Of a DNA stretch of 64,000 bases, positions 54,322-64,000 are shown in pieces (position 1 is the stretch's first letter; each line of letters starts with the position of its first letter). The stretch covers positions 39,466 through 103,465 of the forward strand of contig JAUIGL010000010.1 of NCBI GenBank assembly GCA_030430165.1. Direction: 5' to 3'. Made by a program: the position numbers and the translations under genes. Below the pieces are notes generated by a model. The model saw nothing but the letters and a program-made list of their open reading frames with translations, searched no databases and was not told where the DNA came from. This stretch comes from a bacterium (GTDB lineage Bacteria > Desulfobacterota > Binatia > HRBIN30 > CADEER01).

Positions 54322-54452
54322 TTGTCGTGTTCTCTACACGACATCCGCTCGGGACGCCATGCGTCGTCCGGCGGCGGTCGGATCGGGTTCGGCACGGGTC
54401 GCACCCGGCATCTCGAGGGTTCGCCGTAAGTGACGATGATCCCTCACCTTTA

Positions 54453-54482
54453 ATCCTCTCCCGCTAGCGATGCGGGAGAGGG
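54453..54482. repeat. CCTCTCCCGC...GCGGGAGAGG hairpin
   Basis: CCTCTCCCGC and GCGGGAGAGG pair perfectly around TAGCGAT. Member of the CCCTCTCCC family. It lies in the 206-base gap between the tRNA and the His/Arg-rich protein gene's 3' end. Confidence 0.7.
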
Positions 54483-54527
54483 GAGGTTGTGGCCTGCGGC
54501 GTCTGTCTGACCCGGTGAATCGGGCAG

Positions 54528-55196
54528 CTACTGCCTGGCTACGCGGCCGTTTCCTCGCTGGATTACTCCGTCGGAGGCGAACTCGCGGCGCTCGCGGCGG
54601 CGTTCGCTGCGGTACTCGCGGCGCCCTTCCCCGCGGTCTCGGTTGCGCTCGCGGCGGGCCTGGCGGCGGTCGGACTGGTCGCCGCGCCGCTGCTCTCTGG
54701 CGTCGGCGCGGTACTCGCGGCGGTGGTATTGGGCGTAGCGCTGATCGTGGTCTCCGTGGTCGCGGACGTGGGCTCGGACCTTGGCGTAACGACCGCGGTG
54801 GTGGTCGTGGGGGCCGCTGTAGACGTGGACGTGCTCGCGGGCGTGGCCGTGGTGAACGTGGGCGTGGCGGTGCGGGCGATGGCGATGCGCGAGGCGGGGG
54901 CGATCATAATGAACGTACGTCACCGAATAGCGCGGGCCGTGGGTGTGGTGGGCCTCGTAGCAGGCGGAATGGCCGTGGTAGTGGGGGTAGAGGATCTTGC
55001 CGGCGATGGAATGGCCGATGGCAGCGATCTCGCGGGCGGCGATGCGGCCTAGCTCGTATTCCAAGCCATCCTCGAAATCATCGCCATGAGCGGATGCTGC
55101 GCTGGGAAGCGCAACCGCTAATCCGGCGGCTAGGGCTAGGAAAGTGGCGGTTTTTGCTGGGGATTTGCGGCGGGGGGTCGGGGGCGTATTCACCAT
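54528..55196 (-). CDS. Exported His- and Arg-rich protein
   Basis: 222 residues from the ATG at 55196; ATG at 55226 is possible. A signal peptide ends near residue 36 (LALAAGLAVALPSAASAHG). The first part of the mature protein (DDFEDGLEYELGRIAAREIAAIGHS) is helical. The middle is very His-rich (HYHGHSACYEAHHTHG, HRHRPHRHAHVHHGHAREH), and the last third is Arg/Glu-rich. A metal-binding or envelope role is possible. No family is recognised. Confidence 0.65.
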   Translation of the reverse strand: MVNTPPTPRRKSPAKTATFLALAAGLAVALPSAASAHGDDFEDGLEYELGRIAAREIAAIGHSIAGKILYPHYHGHSACYEAHHTHGPRYSVTYVHYDRPRLAHRHRPHRHAHVHHGHAREHVHVYSGPHDHHRGRYAKVRAHVRDHGDHDQRYAQYHRREYRADAREQRRGDQSDRRQARRERNRDRGEGRREYRSERRRERREFASDGVIQRGNGRVARQ

Positions 55197-55433
55197 GGGG
55201 CTTTGACGCTCGGGGGCGGGGAACATTCAGATTCTTCGATAAACCGCGGCGTCCGGGCCCCAGCCTGTCCAAAGCGGCGTTTCACGCCGCGGCAAAAGCG
55301 CCGCCTTGCTGCGCTCGGCGACGCGGCCAAACGCCACTTGGCTTCGCCTCGTGCCGGGCCAAATGGTGGGGCAGGTTTAACGGCAACCGGTAGATACTTG
55401 ACAGTTAGACCCAATGCAGTTAGATGAAGTGGG

Positions 55434-55844
55434 GTGGGGGCTCGGCGGTTTGAGGATTTGGTGGTTTGGCAGCGGGCGATTGAGTTGGCACTGGCCGTTT
55501 ATGGGGTGACATCGCGGGGGAGGTTCGCGCGGGACTTTGGGCTGAAGGATCAGGCGCAACGCTCCGCGGTGTCGGTGGCCTCAAACATCGCGGAAGGGTT
55601 CGAGCGCAACGGGGATCGTGAGTTCACACATTTCCTGTACGTCGCCAAGGCATCCGCCGGCGAGTTGCGGACCCAGCTACATATCGCGCGCGAGCTGTCC
55701 TATCTCGATGCCGACACCTTCAGCGGCCTATCCAGGCAGTCCCTCAGCCTGAGTCGAATGCTCACCGCATTGATCCAATCCCTGCGAACATCACCAAACG
55801 CCGGAGCCAAGTTCCGCCCCACCGCCAGCCAGGCCGACAACTAA
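55434..55844 (+). CDS. Four-helix-bundle protein (23S rRNA IVP type)
   Basis: 136 residues from a GTG. All four family helices are intact: RRFEDLVVWQRAIELALAVY, DFGLKDQAQRSAVSVASNIAEGFER with the NIAEG motif, REFTHFLYVAKASAGELRTQLHIARELSYLD, and LSRQSLSLSRMLTALIQSLR. A candidate promoter with TTGACA near 55398 lies just upstream. The gene is flanked by hairpin arrays on both sides. The function of the family is unknown. Confidence 0.88.
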   Translation: MGARRFEDLVVWQRAIELALAVYGVTSRGRFARDFGLKDQAQRSAVSVASNIAEGFERNGDREFTHFLYVAKASAGELRTQLHIARELSYLDADTFSGLSRQSLSLSRMLTALIQSLRTSPNAGAKFRPTASQADN

Positions 55845-55856
55845 CCCGCCCCACCA

Positions 55857-55975
55857 TTTGGACCGCCACGAGGCGAAGCCAAGTGGCGTTTGGACGAGCG
55901 GGCGCAGCCCGCTCTTTGGACGCGCGGCGAAGACGCGCTTTGGACTTGGAAAGCGACTACGTCGCTTTCCAAGTC
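55857..55975. repeat. Hairpin array with TTTGGAC spacers
   Basis: TTTGGAC recurs four times and separates different hairpins: CGCCAC...GTGGCG, GAGCGGGC-GCA-GCCCGCTC, GCGCGGC-GAA-GACGCGC and TTGGAAAGCGAC-TAC-GTCGCTTTCCAA. The last one encodes the final residues WKAT of CysS. A less regular stretch of the same kind lies at about 55250-55376. The spacer is constant and the hairpins vary. Confidence 0.85.
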
Positions 55976-57375
55976 GTTCCGCCTGGGCCGTCTTCTAGGA
56001 TGATTCCTTGGGCTTTCAGGTCGTCTCGGATTTCGTCGGCTCGGGCGAAGTTTTTCGACTTGCGGGCTTCGAGGCGTTCGGTGATGAGGGCTTCGATCTG
56101 GTCGGCGGTTAGGTCGCCGGCGGAGATGGTTTGCTGTTTTTGGGCGTCGATGTAGTCGGCGGGCGACTGGGCACCTACGCCCAGGACGCCGGCGATCTGG
56201 GCGACGGCTTGGCGGCATGCGGTTGCTTGCGGCCATTCTTCGGCGTCGATGTGACGGTTCATTGCGCGCAGGCCATCGTGCAGTGCGGCGAGCGCTTTCG
56301 ACGTGTTGAAGTCCTCGTCCATGCCCTCGCGGAAGGCGGCGACGACTTGATCGCGGACTTCGTCCGCGGCTTGCGCCGATCGGCCGGCCAGGGCTTCGTC
56401 GGCGCGGGCTAGGTTTTCGTAGATGCGGTCGAGGCCCTTCTTCTGTTCCTGGAGGCGGTCGACCGAGAAGTCGAGCGGGCCGCGGTAGTGGGTGCCGACG
56501 ACGAGGTAGCGCAGCGCCTCGCCGCCGTACTCCTCGGCGCAGGCGGCGATGGTCATCATGTTGCCGGCGCTCTTCGACATCTTCTCGGTGCCGAGATTGA
56601 CCATGCCGTTGTGCAGCCAGTAGCGGGCGAACTCTGCCCCCTTGGCGCCCTCGGACTGGGCGATCTCGTTTTCGTGGTGCGGGAAGACGAGGTCGTTGCC
56701 GCCGCCGTGGATATCGAAGGGCTGGCCGAGGTACTTGCTGCTCATCGCCGAGCACTCGATGTGCCAGCCGGGCCTGCCCTTGCCCCACGGACTGTCCCAG
56801 GCAGGCTCGTCGGGCTTGCTCGCCTTCCACATGGCGAAGTCCATCGGATGCCGTTTGCGCTCGTCGACCTCGACCCGCGCGCCGGCCATCATATCCTCCA
56901 GGCGCCGGTGCGACAGCTTGCCGTAGTCCGGCAGCTTGTCGACGGCGAAGTACACGTCACCGGACGACTCGTAAGCGAGCTCCTTTTCGATCAGCTCTTC
57001 GATGAGACCGATCATGTCGTCGATGTGCTCGGTCGCCTTCGGCTCGAGGTCGGGACGCTTGCAGCCGAGCACCCGCATGTCCTCGTTGAAGGCGGCGATG
57101 TTCTCCTCCGACACCTGATGCGCCGGAACACCGCGCTCGACGGCGCGCTTGATGATCTTGTCGTCGACGTCGGTCAGATTGCGAACGAACTTCACGTCAT
57201 AACCGACGAACTCGAGATAGCGACAGATGACGTCGAAACACACCAACGCCCGCGCATGACCGATGTGCGAACGGTCGTACACGGTCACACCGCACACATA
57301 CATCCCGACCTTGCCGGGCTGCAGCGGCTGAAACTCCTCCAACTTGCCACTCAGCGTGTTGTGAACGCGTAACAT
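55957..57375 (-). CDS. cysS: Cysteinyl-tRNA synthetase
   Basis: 472 residues from the ATG at 57375, six bases after GGAG; an ATG three bases upstream is also there. CysRS blocks are present: MYVCGVTVYDRSHIGHARALVCFD with the first zinc Cys and the HIGH motif, PGWHIECSAMSSKYLG with a second zinc Cys and WHIECS, HHENEIAQSEGA, and GTEKMSKSAGN with the KMSKS motif. The C-terminal anticodon-binding part ends RDDLKAQGIILEDGPGGTTW. It charges tRNA-Cys. The gene's 3' end runs into a hairpin of the spacer array. Confidence 0.95.
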   Translation of the reverse strand: MLRVHNTLSGKLEEFQPLQPGKVGMYVCGVTVYDRSHIGHARALVCFDVICRYLEFVGYDVKFVRNLTDVDDKIIKRAVERGVPAHQVSEENIAAFNEDMRVLGCKRPDLEPKATEHIDDMIGLIEELIEKELAYESSGDVYFAVDKLPDYGKLSHRRLEDMMAGARVEVDERKRHPMDFAMWKASKPDEPAWDSPWGKGRPGWHIECSAMSSKYLGQPFDIHGGGNDLVFPHHENEIAQSEGAKGAEFARYWLHNGMVNLGTEKMSKSAGNMMTIAACAEEYGGEALRYLVVGTHYRGPLDFSVDRLQEQKKGLDRIYENLARADEALAGRSAQAADEVRDQVVAAFREGMDEDFNTSKALAALHDGLRAMNRHIDAEEWPQATACRQAVAQIAGVLGVGAQSPADYIDAQKQQTISAGDLTADQIEALITERLEARKSKNFARADEIRDDLKAQGIILEDGPGGTTWKAT

Positions 57376-57416
57376 CATTCGCTCCGGGCCGACCTTCGGT
57401 ACTCCGCTGCGCTCGG

Positions 57417-57684
57417 CGTCCCAAGCGGCGCCAGCGCCGCGTCCCAAGCCGCGCGCTGCGCGCGCGAGCGTCCCAAGGCGCCTGCGGCGCCGTCCCAAGG
57501 GCGCTGCGCGCCCGGGGGCGTCCAGAGGTCAGGCCTCCCCGCATGCGAAGCATGCTTGGGACGTTGCCGAAGGCAACTTGGGACAGCTCGCGCGAAGCGC
57601 GGCTTTGGGACACGGCGCGAAGCGCCGTTTGGGACCAGGCTTGCAGGGCCGTTTGGGACCAGGCTTGCAGCGCCGTTTGGGACT
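57417..57684. repeat. Hairpin array with GTCCCAA/TTGGGAC spacers, copy 1
   Basis: Left half: GTCCCAA separates GCGGCGC-CAG-CGCCGC, GCCGCGCGC-TGC-GCGCGCG, GGCGCC-TGC-GGCGCC and GGGCGC-TGC-GCGCCC. Right half: TTGGGAC separates GCATGC-GAA-GCATGC, GTTGCC-GAA-GGCAAC, AGCTCGCGC-GAA-GCGCGGCT, ACGGCGC-GAA-GCGCCGT and two CAGGCTTGCAG hairpins. So the two halves are inverted relative to each other. A near-copy lies at 59705-59981, beyond acs. Confidence 0.9.
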
Positions 57685-59637
<1,953 letters not shown>

Positions 59638-59704
59638 GCACAGCCTCCCTCTGGCGCAAACCCCGGTCGTAGCGAATATGACGAGCGATGGCGAGAGCCA
59701 GCGC

Positions 59705-59981
59705 CCCAAGGGCGCTGGCTCTCGGGTCCCAAACGGCGCTTCGCGCCGTGTCCCAAGCCGCGCGCTGCGCGCGCGAGCGTCCCAAGGCGCCTGCGGCGCC
59801 GTCCCAAGGGCGCTGCGCGCCCGGGGGGTCTCTGAGAGCCGCGCCTCCCCCGCATGCGGAGCATGCTTGGGACGTTGCCGGAGGCAACTTGGGACAGCTC
59901 GCGCGAAGCGCGGCTTTGGGACGCGGCGCGTAGCGCCGTTTGGGACTAGCGGCTAGCGCGGCGCAGCCGCGTTAGCCGCCT
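59705..59981. repeat. Hairpin array with GTCCCAA/TTGGGAC spacers, copy 2
   Basis: Near-copy of 57417-57684 in the same orientation: ACGGCGC-TTC-GCGCCGT, GCCGCGCGC-TGC-GCGCGCG, GGCGCC-TGC-GGCGCC, GGGCGC-TGC-GCGCCC, then GCATGC-GGA-GCATGC, GTTGCC-GGA-GGCAAC, AGCTCGCGC-GAA-GCGCGGCT and GGCGC-GTA-GCGCC, and a large GGCTAGCGCGGC-GCA-GCCGCGTTAGCC hairpin at the end. Spacers GTCCCAA and TTGGGAC are unchanged. Confidence 0.9.
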
Positions 59982-60427
59982 GCCAGCTGGTCGCGTTTTT
60001 CGGCGACGCGGTCGTCGATCATGGTTTTGGCGTCGTCGGCTTTCTCGGTGAGGCGGGCGTCGCGGTTCTGGTGGGTCTTGAGAGGGGTGTCGATCTCGGC
60101 GAGGCGGTCGCGGGCTTCGTCGATGTACTCGTCGATGGCGGTCTTGGTTTCTTCCGCCAGCTTCTCGACCTCGCGCAGGCGCTGGGCGTCGGACAGGCCT
60201 TGCTTGTCCATGAGAACGCGGATCTCCTGGTCGAAATCTCGCACTCGCGTGCTGAGCTCGCGGCGCGACTCGCGGACGACCGATTCCGAGGCCTTGAAGG
60301 GGTTGGGGAACAGGTACCCCCAGCCGAAGTATCCGAGGATGAGGGCGACTACGAGGAGGACCGCCACCATGAACGATGGGCTGGTCTTTCCCGTCTCGGA
60401 TCGCAGCATGGTTGTGGTTCTTGTCAT
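59972..60427 (-). CDS. Single-pass membrane protein with coiled-coil
   Basis: 151 residues. A short N-terminal cytoplasmic part is followed by a transmembrane helix at about residues 19-40 (FMVAVLLVVALILGYFGWGYLF). The rest is charged and helical with heptad-like spacing (RESRRELSTRVRDFDQEIRVLMDK, then VEKLAEETKTAIDEYIDEARDRLAEI). No enzyme motif is seen. Its last residues fall within the large hairpin of the array. Confidence 0.68.
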   Translation of the reverse strand: MTRTTTMLRSETGKTSPSFMVAVLLVVALILGYFGWGYLFPNPFKASESVVRESRRELSTRVRDFDQEIRVLMDKQGLSDAQRLREVEKLAEETKTAIDEYIDEARDRLAEIDTPLKTHQNRDARLTEKADDAKTMIDDRVAEKRDQLAGG

Positions 60428-60576
60428 AGCGGTTTCATCCAGTCAAATATCCTGGGATCTGGGTGCTGGGAATTGGGATCTGGGGAAACAACCCGAACAG
60501 CGAGAACGCTACTGAGTGAATCTCGCGCGCTTCGCAAGGATCCTCAGGGACTCGCTAGGGGCTAGGGTTCGGACGC

Positions 60577-62247
60577 ATGAATGCTGTTTGGTTGTTGATC
60601 GGGGCGTTGGTTTGGTTTGCGGGCGGCTACGCGCTGTACGGGCGGCGGCTGGCGCGGGTGTACGGGGTGGATCCGGAGCGGACGACTCCGGCGCATGCGC
60701 GCGAGGACGGTGTCGACTACGTGCCGGCGCACAATTGGATGGTGCTGTTCGGGCATCACTTCTCGTCGATCTGCGGCGCCGGACCGATCATAGGTCCGGC
60801 ATTGGCCGTCGCCTACTGGGGTTGGGCGCCGTCGATCATCTGGATCTTCCTCGGCGCGGTGCTGATGGGTGCGGTCGCCGACTTCACCAGCTTGTTCGTC
60901 AGCGTGCGCAGCGACGGCCACACCATCTCCGACATCGCGCGGCCGGAAATCTCGCCGCGCGCGCGCCTGCTCTTCTCTTGGTTCATCTGGGTGGCGCTGG
61001 TGCTGGTGGTCGCAGTCTTCGCCATCTTCGCCGCGCGCACGTTCATCCAGGAGCCAGAGGCGGTGGTGCCGTCGTTTGCGCTGATCCCGGTCGCCCTGCT
61101 CACCGGCCATCTGCTCTACCGAACCGACATGTCGAACCGCAACGCGACGATCATCGGCGTCGGCCTGTTGGTGGTCGCCCTCTTCCTCGGCCACGAGTTG
61201 CCGGTCGCCCTGCCGGCGATGCTCGGGATGTCGGCCGAGACCGTATGGATTCTGCTGCTGCTCGGCTACTGCTTCATCGCCTCGATCACTCCGGTGCAGG
61301 TCCTGTTGCAGCCGCGCGACTACCTCGCCTCGTTTTTGCTGTTCGCCGCGATCGGCATCGGCATCGTCTCGGTTCTGATCTCGGCGCCGACCATGCAGGC
61401 AGCGCCGGTCGGTTCGTTCAACCCCGCGGAGTGGCCGGCGGCGGGGCCGATGTGGCCGATGTTGTTCGTCACCATCGCCTGCGGCGCGATCTCCGGCTTT
61501 CACTCGCTGGTCAGCTCGGGCACCACCTGCAAGCAGATCGCCAACGAGGCGCACGCCTGCCGGGTCGGCTACGGCGGCATGATCATGGAGGGATTGGTCG
61601 GCGTGCTGGTGATCATCTGCGTCGGCAGCAGTCTTCCGATCGGTGAGCTGCGCGAAGTACTCGGACCGGGCGGCGGCGGTCCGATCGCCGCCTTCAGCAT
61701 GGGCTACGGCCGCATCGCCGCGCCGATCCTCGGCGGTCACGCCGAGACCTTCGCGATCATGGCGCTCAACGCGTTCATCCTGACCAGCCTCGACACCGGC
61801 ACCCGCATCGGCCGCTACCTGACCGGCGAGCTGCTCGGCACCTCCAACATGTACCTGTCGACCGCGATCGTCACCGGCGCCGGCTGCGCGCTCGCCCTGA
61901 CCGGTCAGTGGAGCATCCTGTGGCCGGCGTTCGGCACCTCGAATCAGCTGATCGCGGCGCTGGCGCTGCTGGTCGGCTCGTGCTGGTTGATGCGCCGCGG
62001 GCGCAACGCGCTGTACACCCTCATCCCCGCGGTTCTGATGCTGGCGACGACGCTGGCGGCGTTCGCCTTCCAGCTCTACCGCGCCCTCACCCGCCTCGAT
62101 CCCGACAGTGGCGCGGCCGCCCCCGACTGGTTTCTCGCGGCGCTGGTGGCAGTGCTGATCGCGCTCGCCGGCGTCGTCTTCTGGGAAGGCCTGACGGCGC
62201 TGCAGAAGACTCGCAGCGAGCAACTGCAGGCGGCGGCGCAGCAGTAG
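60577..62247 (+). CDS. cstA: Carbon starvation protein CstA-family transporter
   Basis: 556 residues with about 16 hydrophobic segments. The N-terminus ALVWFAGGYALYGRRLARVYGVD and the FGHHFSSICGAGPIIGPALAVAYWGW block are the family signature. GAISGFHSLVSSGTTCKQI and TSLDTGTRIGRYL are the other conserved blocks. CstA proteins take up peptides or pyruvate under carbon limitation; the short C-terminus fits the pyruvate-transporter branch, though this is not certain. Acs lies close by, which fits with use of small carboxylic acids. Confidence 0.92.
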   Translation: MNAVWLLIGALVWFAGGYALYGRRLARVYGVDPERTTPAHAREDGVDYVPAHNWMVLFGHHFSSICGAGPIIGPALAVAYWGWAPSIIWIFLGAVLMGAVADFTSLFVSVRSDGHTISDIARPEISPRARLLFSWFIWVALVLVVAVFAIFAARTFIQEPEAVVPSFALIPVALLTGHLLYRTDMSNRNATIIGVGLLVVALFLGHELPVALPAMLGMSAETVWILLLLGYCFIASITPVQVLLQPRDYLASFLLFAAIGIGIVSVLISAPTMQAAPVGSFNPAEWPAAGPMWPMLFVTIACGAISGFHSLVSSGTTCKQIANEAHACRVGYGGMIMEGLVGVLVIICVGSSLPIGELREVLGPGGGGPIAAFSMGYGRIAAPILGGHAETFAIMALNAFILTSLDTGTRIGRYLTGELLGTSNMYLSTAIVTGAGCALALTGQWSILWPAFGTSNQLIAALALLVGSCWLMRRGRNALYTLIPAVLMLATTLAAFAFQLYRALTRLDPDSGAAAPDWFLAALVAVLIALAGVVFWEGLTALQKTRSEQLQAAAQQ

Positions 62248-62252
62248 TTGGC

Positions 62253-63143
62253 ATGACCGACCGAATCGAACGCCTGCACCTGGTCGACGCGACCTTCGAG
62301 CTGTTTCGCGCCTACTTCGCGATGCCGAGTGAGAAGGCGCCCGACGGCCGCGAGGTCGGCGCGGTGCGCGGCCTGCTGAGCTCGATGCTGGCGCTGGTGC
62401 GCGAGCCCGACGTCACCCACGTCGCCGCCGCCACCGATCACGTCATCGAGTCGTTCCGCAACGACCTGTTCCCCGGCTATAAGACCGGCGAGGGCATCGA
62501 GCCCGACCTGTGGGCGCAGTTCCCGCTCGCCGAGGAAGGACTCCGGGCGATCGGCTTCACCGTCTGGCCGATGGAAGAGTTCGAGGCCGACGACGCCCTT
62601 GCCAGCGCCGCGGCTCGCTTCGCCGACCAGGTCGAGCAGGTGGTCATTCTGTCGCCCGACAAGGACCTCACCCAGTGCGTGCGCGGCGACCACATCATCA
62701 GCTTCGACCGCATCCGCAACCGGCGCTACGACGAAGCCGCGGTGATCGACAAGTTCGGCGTTCCGCCGACCTCGATCCCGGACTATCTGGCGCTGACCGG
62801 CGACAGCGCCGACGGCATCCCCGGCCTGCCCGGCTGGGGCGCCAAGAGCGCCTCGACCCTGCTCGCCGAGTACCGGTCGATCGAGGACATCCCCGACGAC
62901 CCCGAGCAGTGGCGGGTCAAGGTGCGCGGCGCCGCCAAGCTCGCCGCCACCCTGCGCCAACAGCGCGACGACGCGCTGCTCTACAAGACCCTGGCTACGC
63001 TCCGCAGCGACGCAAATGTAACGAAGCGACTCGAATCGTTACACTGGGAGGGGGTGCCGCGAGAGGCCTTCCTGGCCTTCTGCGACGAGCTCGGATTGGG
63101 CGGTTTACGCGACCGGCCGCACCGCTGGGCCGAGTCGAAATAG
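62253..63143 (+). CDS. 5'-3' exonuclease / flap-endonuclease-like protein
   Basis: 296 residues, starting five bases after the cstA stop. It resembles the N-terminal exonuclease domain of DNA polymerase I: LHLVDATFELFRAYFA, AATDHVIESFRNDLFPGYKTG, MEEFEADDALASAA with metal acidic residues, ILSPDKDLTQCVRGD, and the H3TH motif with DYLALTGDSADGIPGLPGWGAKSASTLLAEY. It lacks the polymerase part, so it is a stand-alone nuclease like the xni/FEN group. It would remove RNA primers or flaps. Confidence 0.88.
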   Translation: MTDRIERLHLVDATFELFRAYFAMPSEKAPDGREVGAVRGLLSSMLALVREPDVTHVAAATDHVIESFRNDLFPGYKTGEGIEPDLWAQFPLAEEGLRAIGFTVWPMEEFEADDALASAAARFADQVEQVVILSPDKDLTQCVRGDHIISFDRIRNRRYDEAAVIDKFGVPPTSIPDYLALTGDSADGIPGLPGWGAKSASTLLAEYRSIEDIPDDPEQWRVKVRGAAKLAATLRQQRDDALLYKTLATLRSDANVTKRLESLHWEGVPREAFLAFCDELGLGGLRDRPHRWAESK

Positions 63144-63442
63144 GCCGCCACGGCGCTCGGCGGCAACTCCTCTGGCGCGCCTGCAAAGGGCAAAATCGGC
63201 GCGCCTTGCGCTACGCCGCGGCACTCCTCCCGACGATCGCCAAGCCCTCGACTTTTTGCTTGACACGAACGCATGCCGCTGCGCAGGCCGCAGGCCACCT
63301 GCGCAGCTCGACCTGCCATTCTGCAACCCACTCGCATGGCTGCAGTCCATGCTCGCAAGGTCGCCAAACTACACCTCGCATCGGCGCAATTTGGCCAGAA
63401 AAGAGGGGTTTTCCCGGGACACTTGACACTCGAAAAGGCATC

Positions 63443-63456
63443 GGCACGGCTCTTGC
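63443..63456 (+). promoter_or_regulatory. Sigma-54-type promoter
   Basis: CGGCACGGCTCTTGCTT matches the consensus TGGCACG-N4-TTGC[AT]; GG at 63443-63444 and GC at 63455-63456 are exactly 10 bases apart. The expected transcription start near 63468 leaves a leader of about 27 bases with a GGAG-type ribosome-binding site before ATG 63495. I see no other element in the 351-base gap upstream apart from this and a TTGACA at 63423. Confidence 0.7.
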
Positions 63457-63494
63457 TTTATTCTCAGGACAGCAACCGACCAGGAGAGCCAGGT

Positions 63495-63893
63495 ATGATG
63501 ACCGACCATGCGACCACCAACTCAGGACCGCAAATCGGACTCAGAGATCTCGACCTCGACACAGGTAGCGGATGGCTATCGGGCGGCGAGGCACGCTCTA
63601 CCGAGTACACGGGAACCAAGGCGCTGATGCTGGCCGTGCTCGAGGACGGGATTCGCAGTTATTTGAGCCCGGTCGGACGGATTCGCAGCGAAGCGGAGTA
63701 TTGGGTAACCGCGAGCAAGCAGCGGTCGCCGTTTTCTTTCAACGTCGTCTGCGAGACGCTCGGGCTCGAGGCCCAGGCAGTTCGAGAAGCCCTCGAACGC
63801 ATGCGCAAGAAAAACCTCGCGCCGCGGCAAGCAATCCGACGCAGCCGCCCCAACGTGCGCCGCAACGGGCGCATGCGGGCGAAGAAGCGATAG
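63495..63893 (+). CDS. Small conserved protein with a basic C-terminal tail
   Basis: 132 residues from the ATG at 63495 (or 63498). The middle TKALMLAVLEDGIRSYLSP...RIRSEAEYWVTASKQRSPFSFNVVCETLGLEAQAVREALERM is a helical domain that I know from unassigned proteins of soil and sediment deltaproteobacteria. The last 25 residues are very basic (RRSRPNVRRNGRMRAKKR), which suggests nucleic-acid binding. It lies behind a good sigma-54 promoter, so its expression is probably conditional. Confidence 0.7.
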   Translation: MMTDHATTNSGPQIGLRDLDLDTGSGWLSGGEARSTEYTGTKALMLAVLEDGIRSYLSPVGRIRSEAEYWVTASKQRSPFSFNVVCETLGLEAQAVREALERMRKKNLAPRQAIRRSRPNVRRNGRMRAKKR

Positions 63894-63962
63894 ACCTCTC
63901 CACCCACACCCACCTGGCGGACTGTAGTCCGCCCCCAAGCCCCACCCGATAGTTCCACCCGA

Positions 63963-63986
63963 GGGGCGCCCCCCGTTGGGCGCCCC
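63963..63986. terminator. GGGGCGCCC...GGGCGCCCC hairpin
   Basis: Perfect 9-bp arms with a six-base loop, 70 bases after the stop of the preceding gene. No T-run follows, so it may act as a terminator only in combination with Rho, or as one more repeat. Confidence 0.45.
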
Positions 63987-64000
63987 CCTGCGCGTAAGCT

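Noticed and set aside
54470..55393. Long Arg/Gly-rich frame opposite the His/Arg-rich protein gene
   Set aside because: It is the mirror of the low-complexity His/Arg coding strand and has no start signal; the minus-strand gene has a signal peptide.

Overview
The window is a GC-rich bacterial chromosome segment with about 45 convincing protein genes, one tRNA and an unusually dense set of palindromic repeats. Several traits together suggest an uncultured deltaproteobacterium-like lineage such as Candidatus Binatota, or a neighbouring Myxococcota-type group. These are secreted DUF1592/DUF1552 pairs, a Thr-Pro-rich linker followed by a dockerin-like tail, an F420-type (Ddn) reductase, a Baeyer-Villiger monooxygenase, metal-dependent amidohydrolases, a SulP transporter, and a selenocysteine-type ArsC-like protein. 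This placement is inference from gene content only; there is no rRNA or other phylogenetic marker strong enough to settle it.

Layout. 0-16 kb: glpD with a coupled lipoprotein gene, a spermidine-synthase-like methyltransferase and a VOC protein (all minus); a coupled secreted trio (lipoprotein, DUF1592-type, DUF1552-type); an alpha/beta hydrolase; a SnoaL-like protein; threonine synthase overlapping a trans-sulfuration enzyme; a SRPBCC gene whose 5' flank carries a decayed alcohol dehydrogenase; a TetR regulator divergent from a lipoprotein metallo-beta-lactamase hydrolase. 16-27 kb: ettA, a glycosyltransferase-like membrane protein, a SulP anion transporter, a GDSL lipoprotein, then a five-gene oxidative operon (SDR, SDR, BVMO-like flavoprotein, zinc alcohol dehydrogenase, Ddn-like protein). 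27-37 kb: a dockerin-tailed secreted protein, an amidohydrolase, a thioesterase, an RdgC-like protein split into two overlapping genes, a TonB-dependent receptor with a His-rich partner, and a secreted alpha/beta hydrolase. Three copies of a roughly 165-bp imperfect inverted repeat fill gaps between minus-strand genes here.

37-54 kb is accessory in character: VapBC, a nitroreductase, a five-copy 122-bp tandem repeat, a sulfotransferase, the selenoprotein gene with a SECIS-like hairpin, a large adenylyl cyclase/AAA/TPR protein, a GST, an MNT/HEPN pair in which the HEPN histidine is lost, an outer-membrane barrel, a fragment of a TOTE-type primase, a DUF433/DUF5615 pair, a DUF4160/HTH pair, McrB and McrC, a decayed four-helix-bundle gene, and tRNA-Arg(UCG) at the right edge. 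54-64 kb returns to housekeeping genes: cysS, acs, cstA, a 5'-3' exonuclease-type protein, and a small conserved gene behind a sigma-54-type promoter.

The two most notable signals are (1) the in-frame TGA in an ArsC-like gene at 40796-41134, giving a UxxC redox motif followed by a perfect 7-bp hairpin at the distance expected of a bacterial SECIS; and (2) arrays at 55.9, 57.4-57.7 and 59.7-60.0 kb made of different short hairpins with mostly GNA triloops, separated by a constant heptamer TTGGGAC or TTTGGAC. Two of these arrays are near-identical and flank acs.
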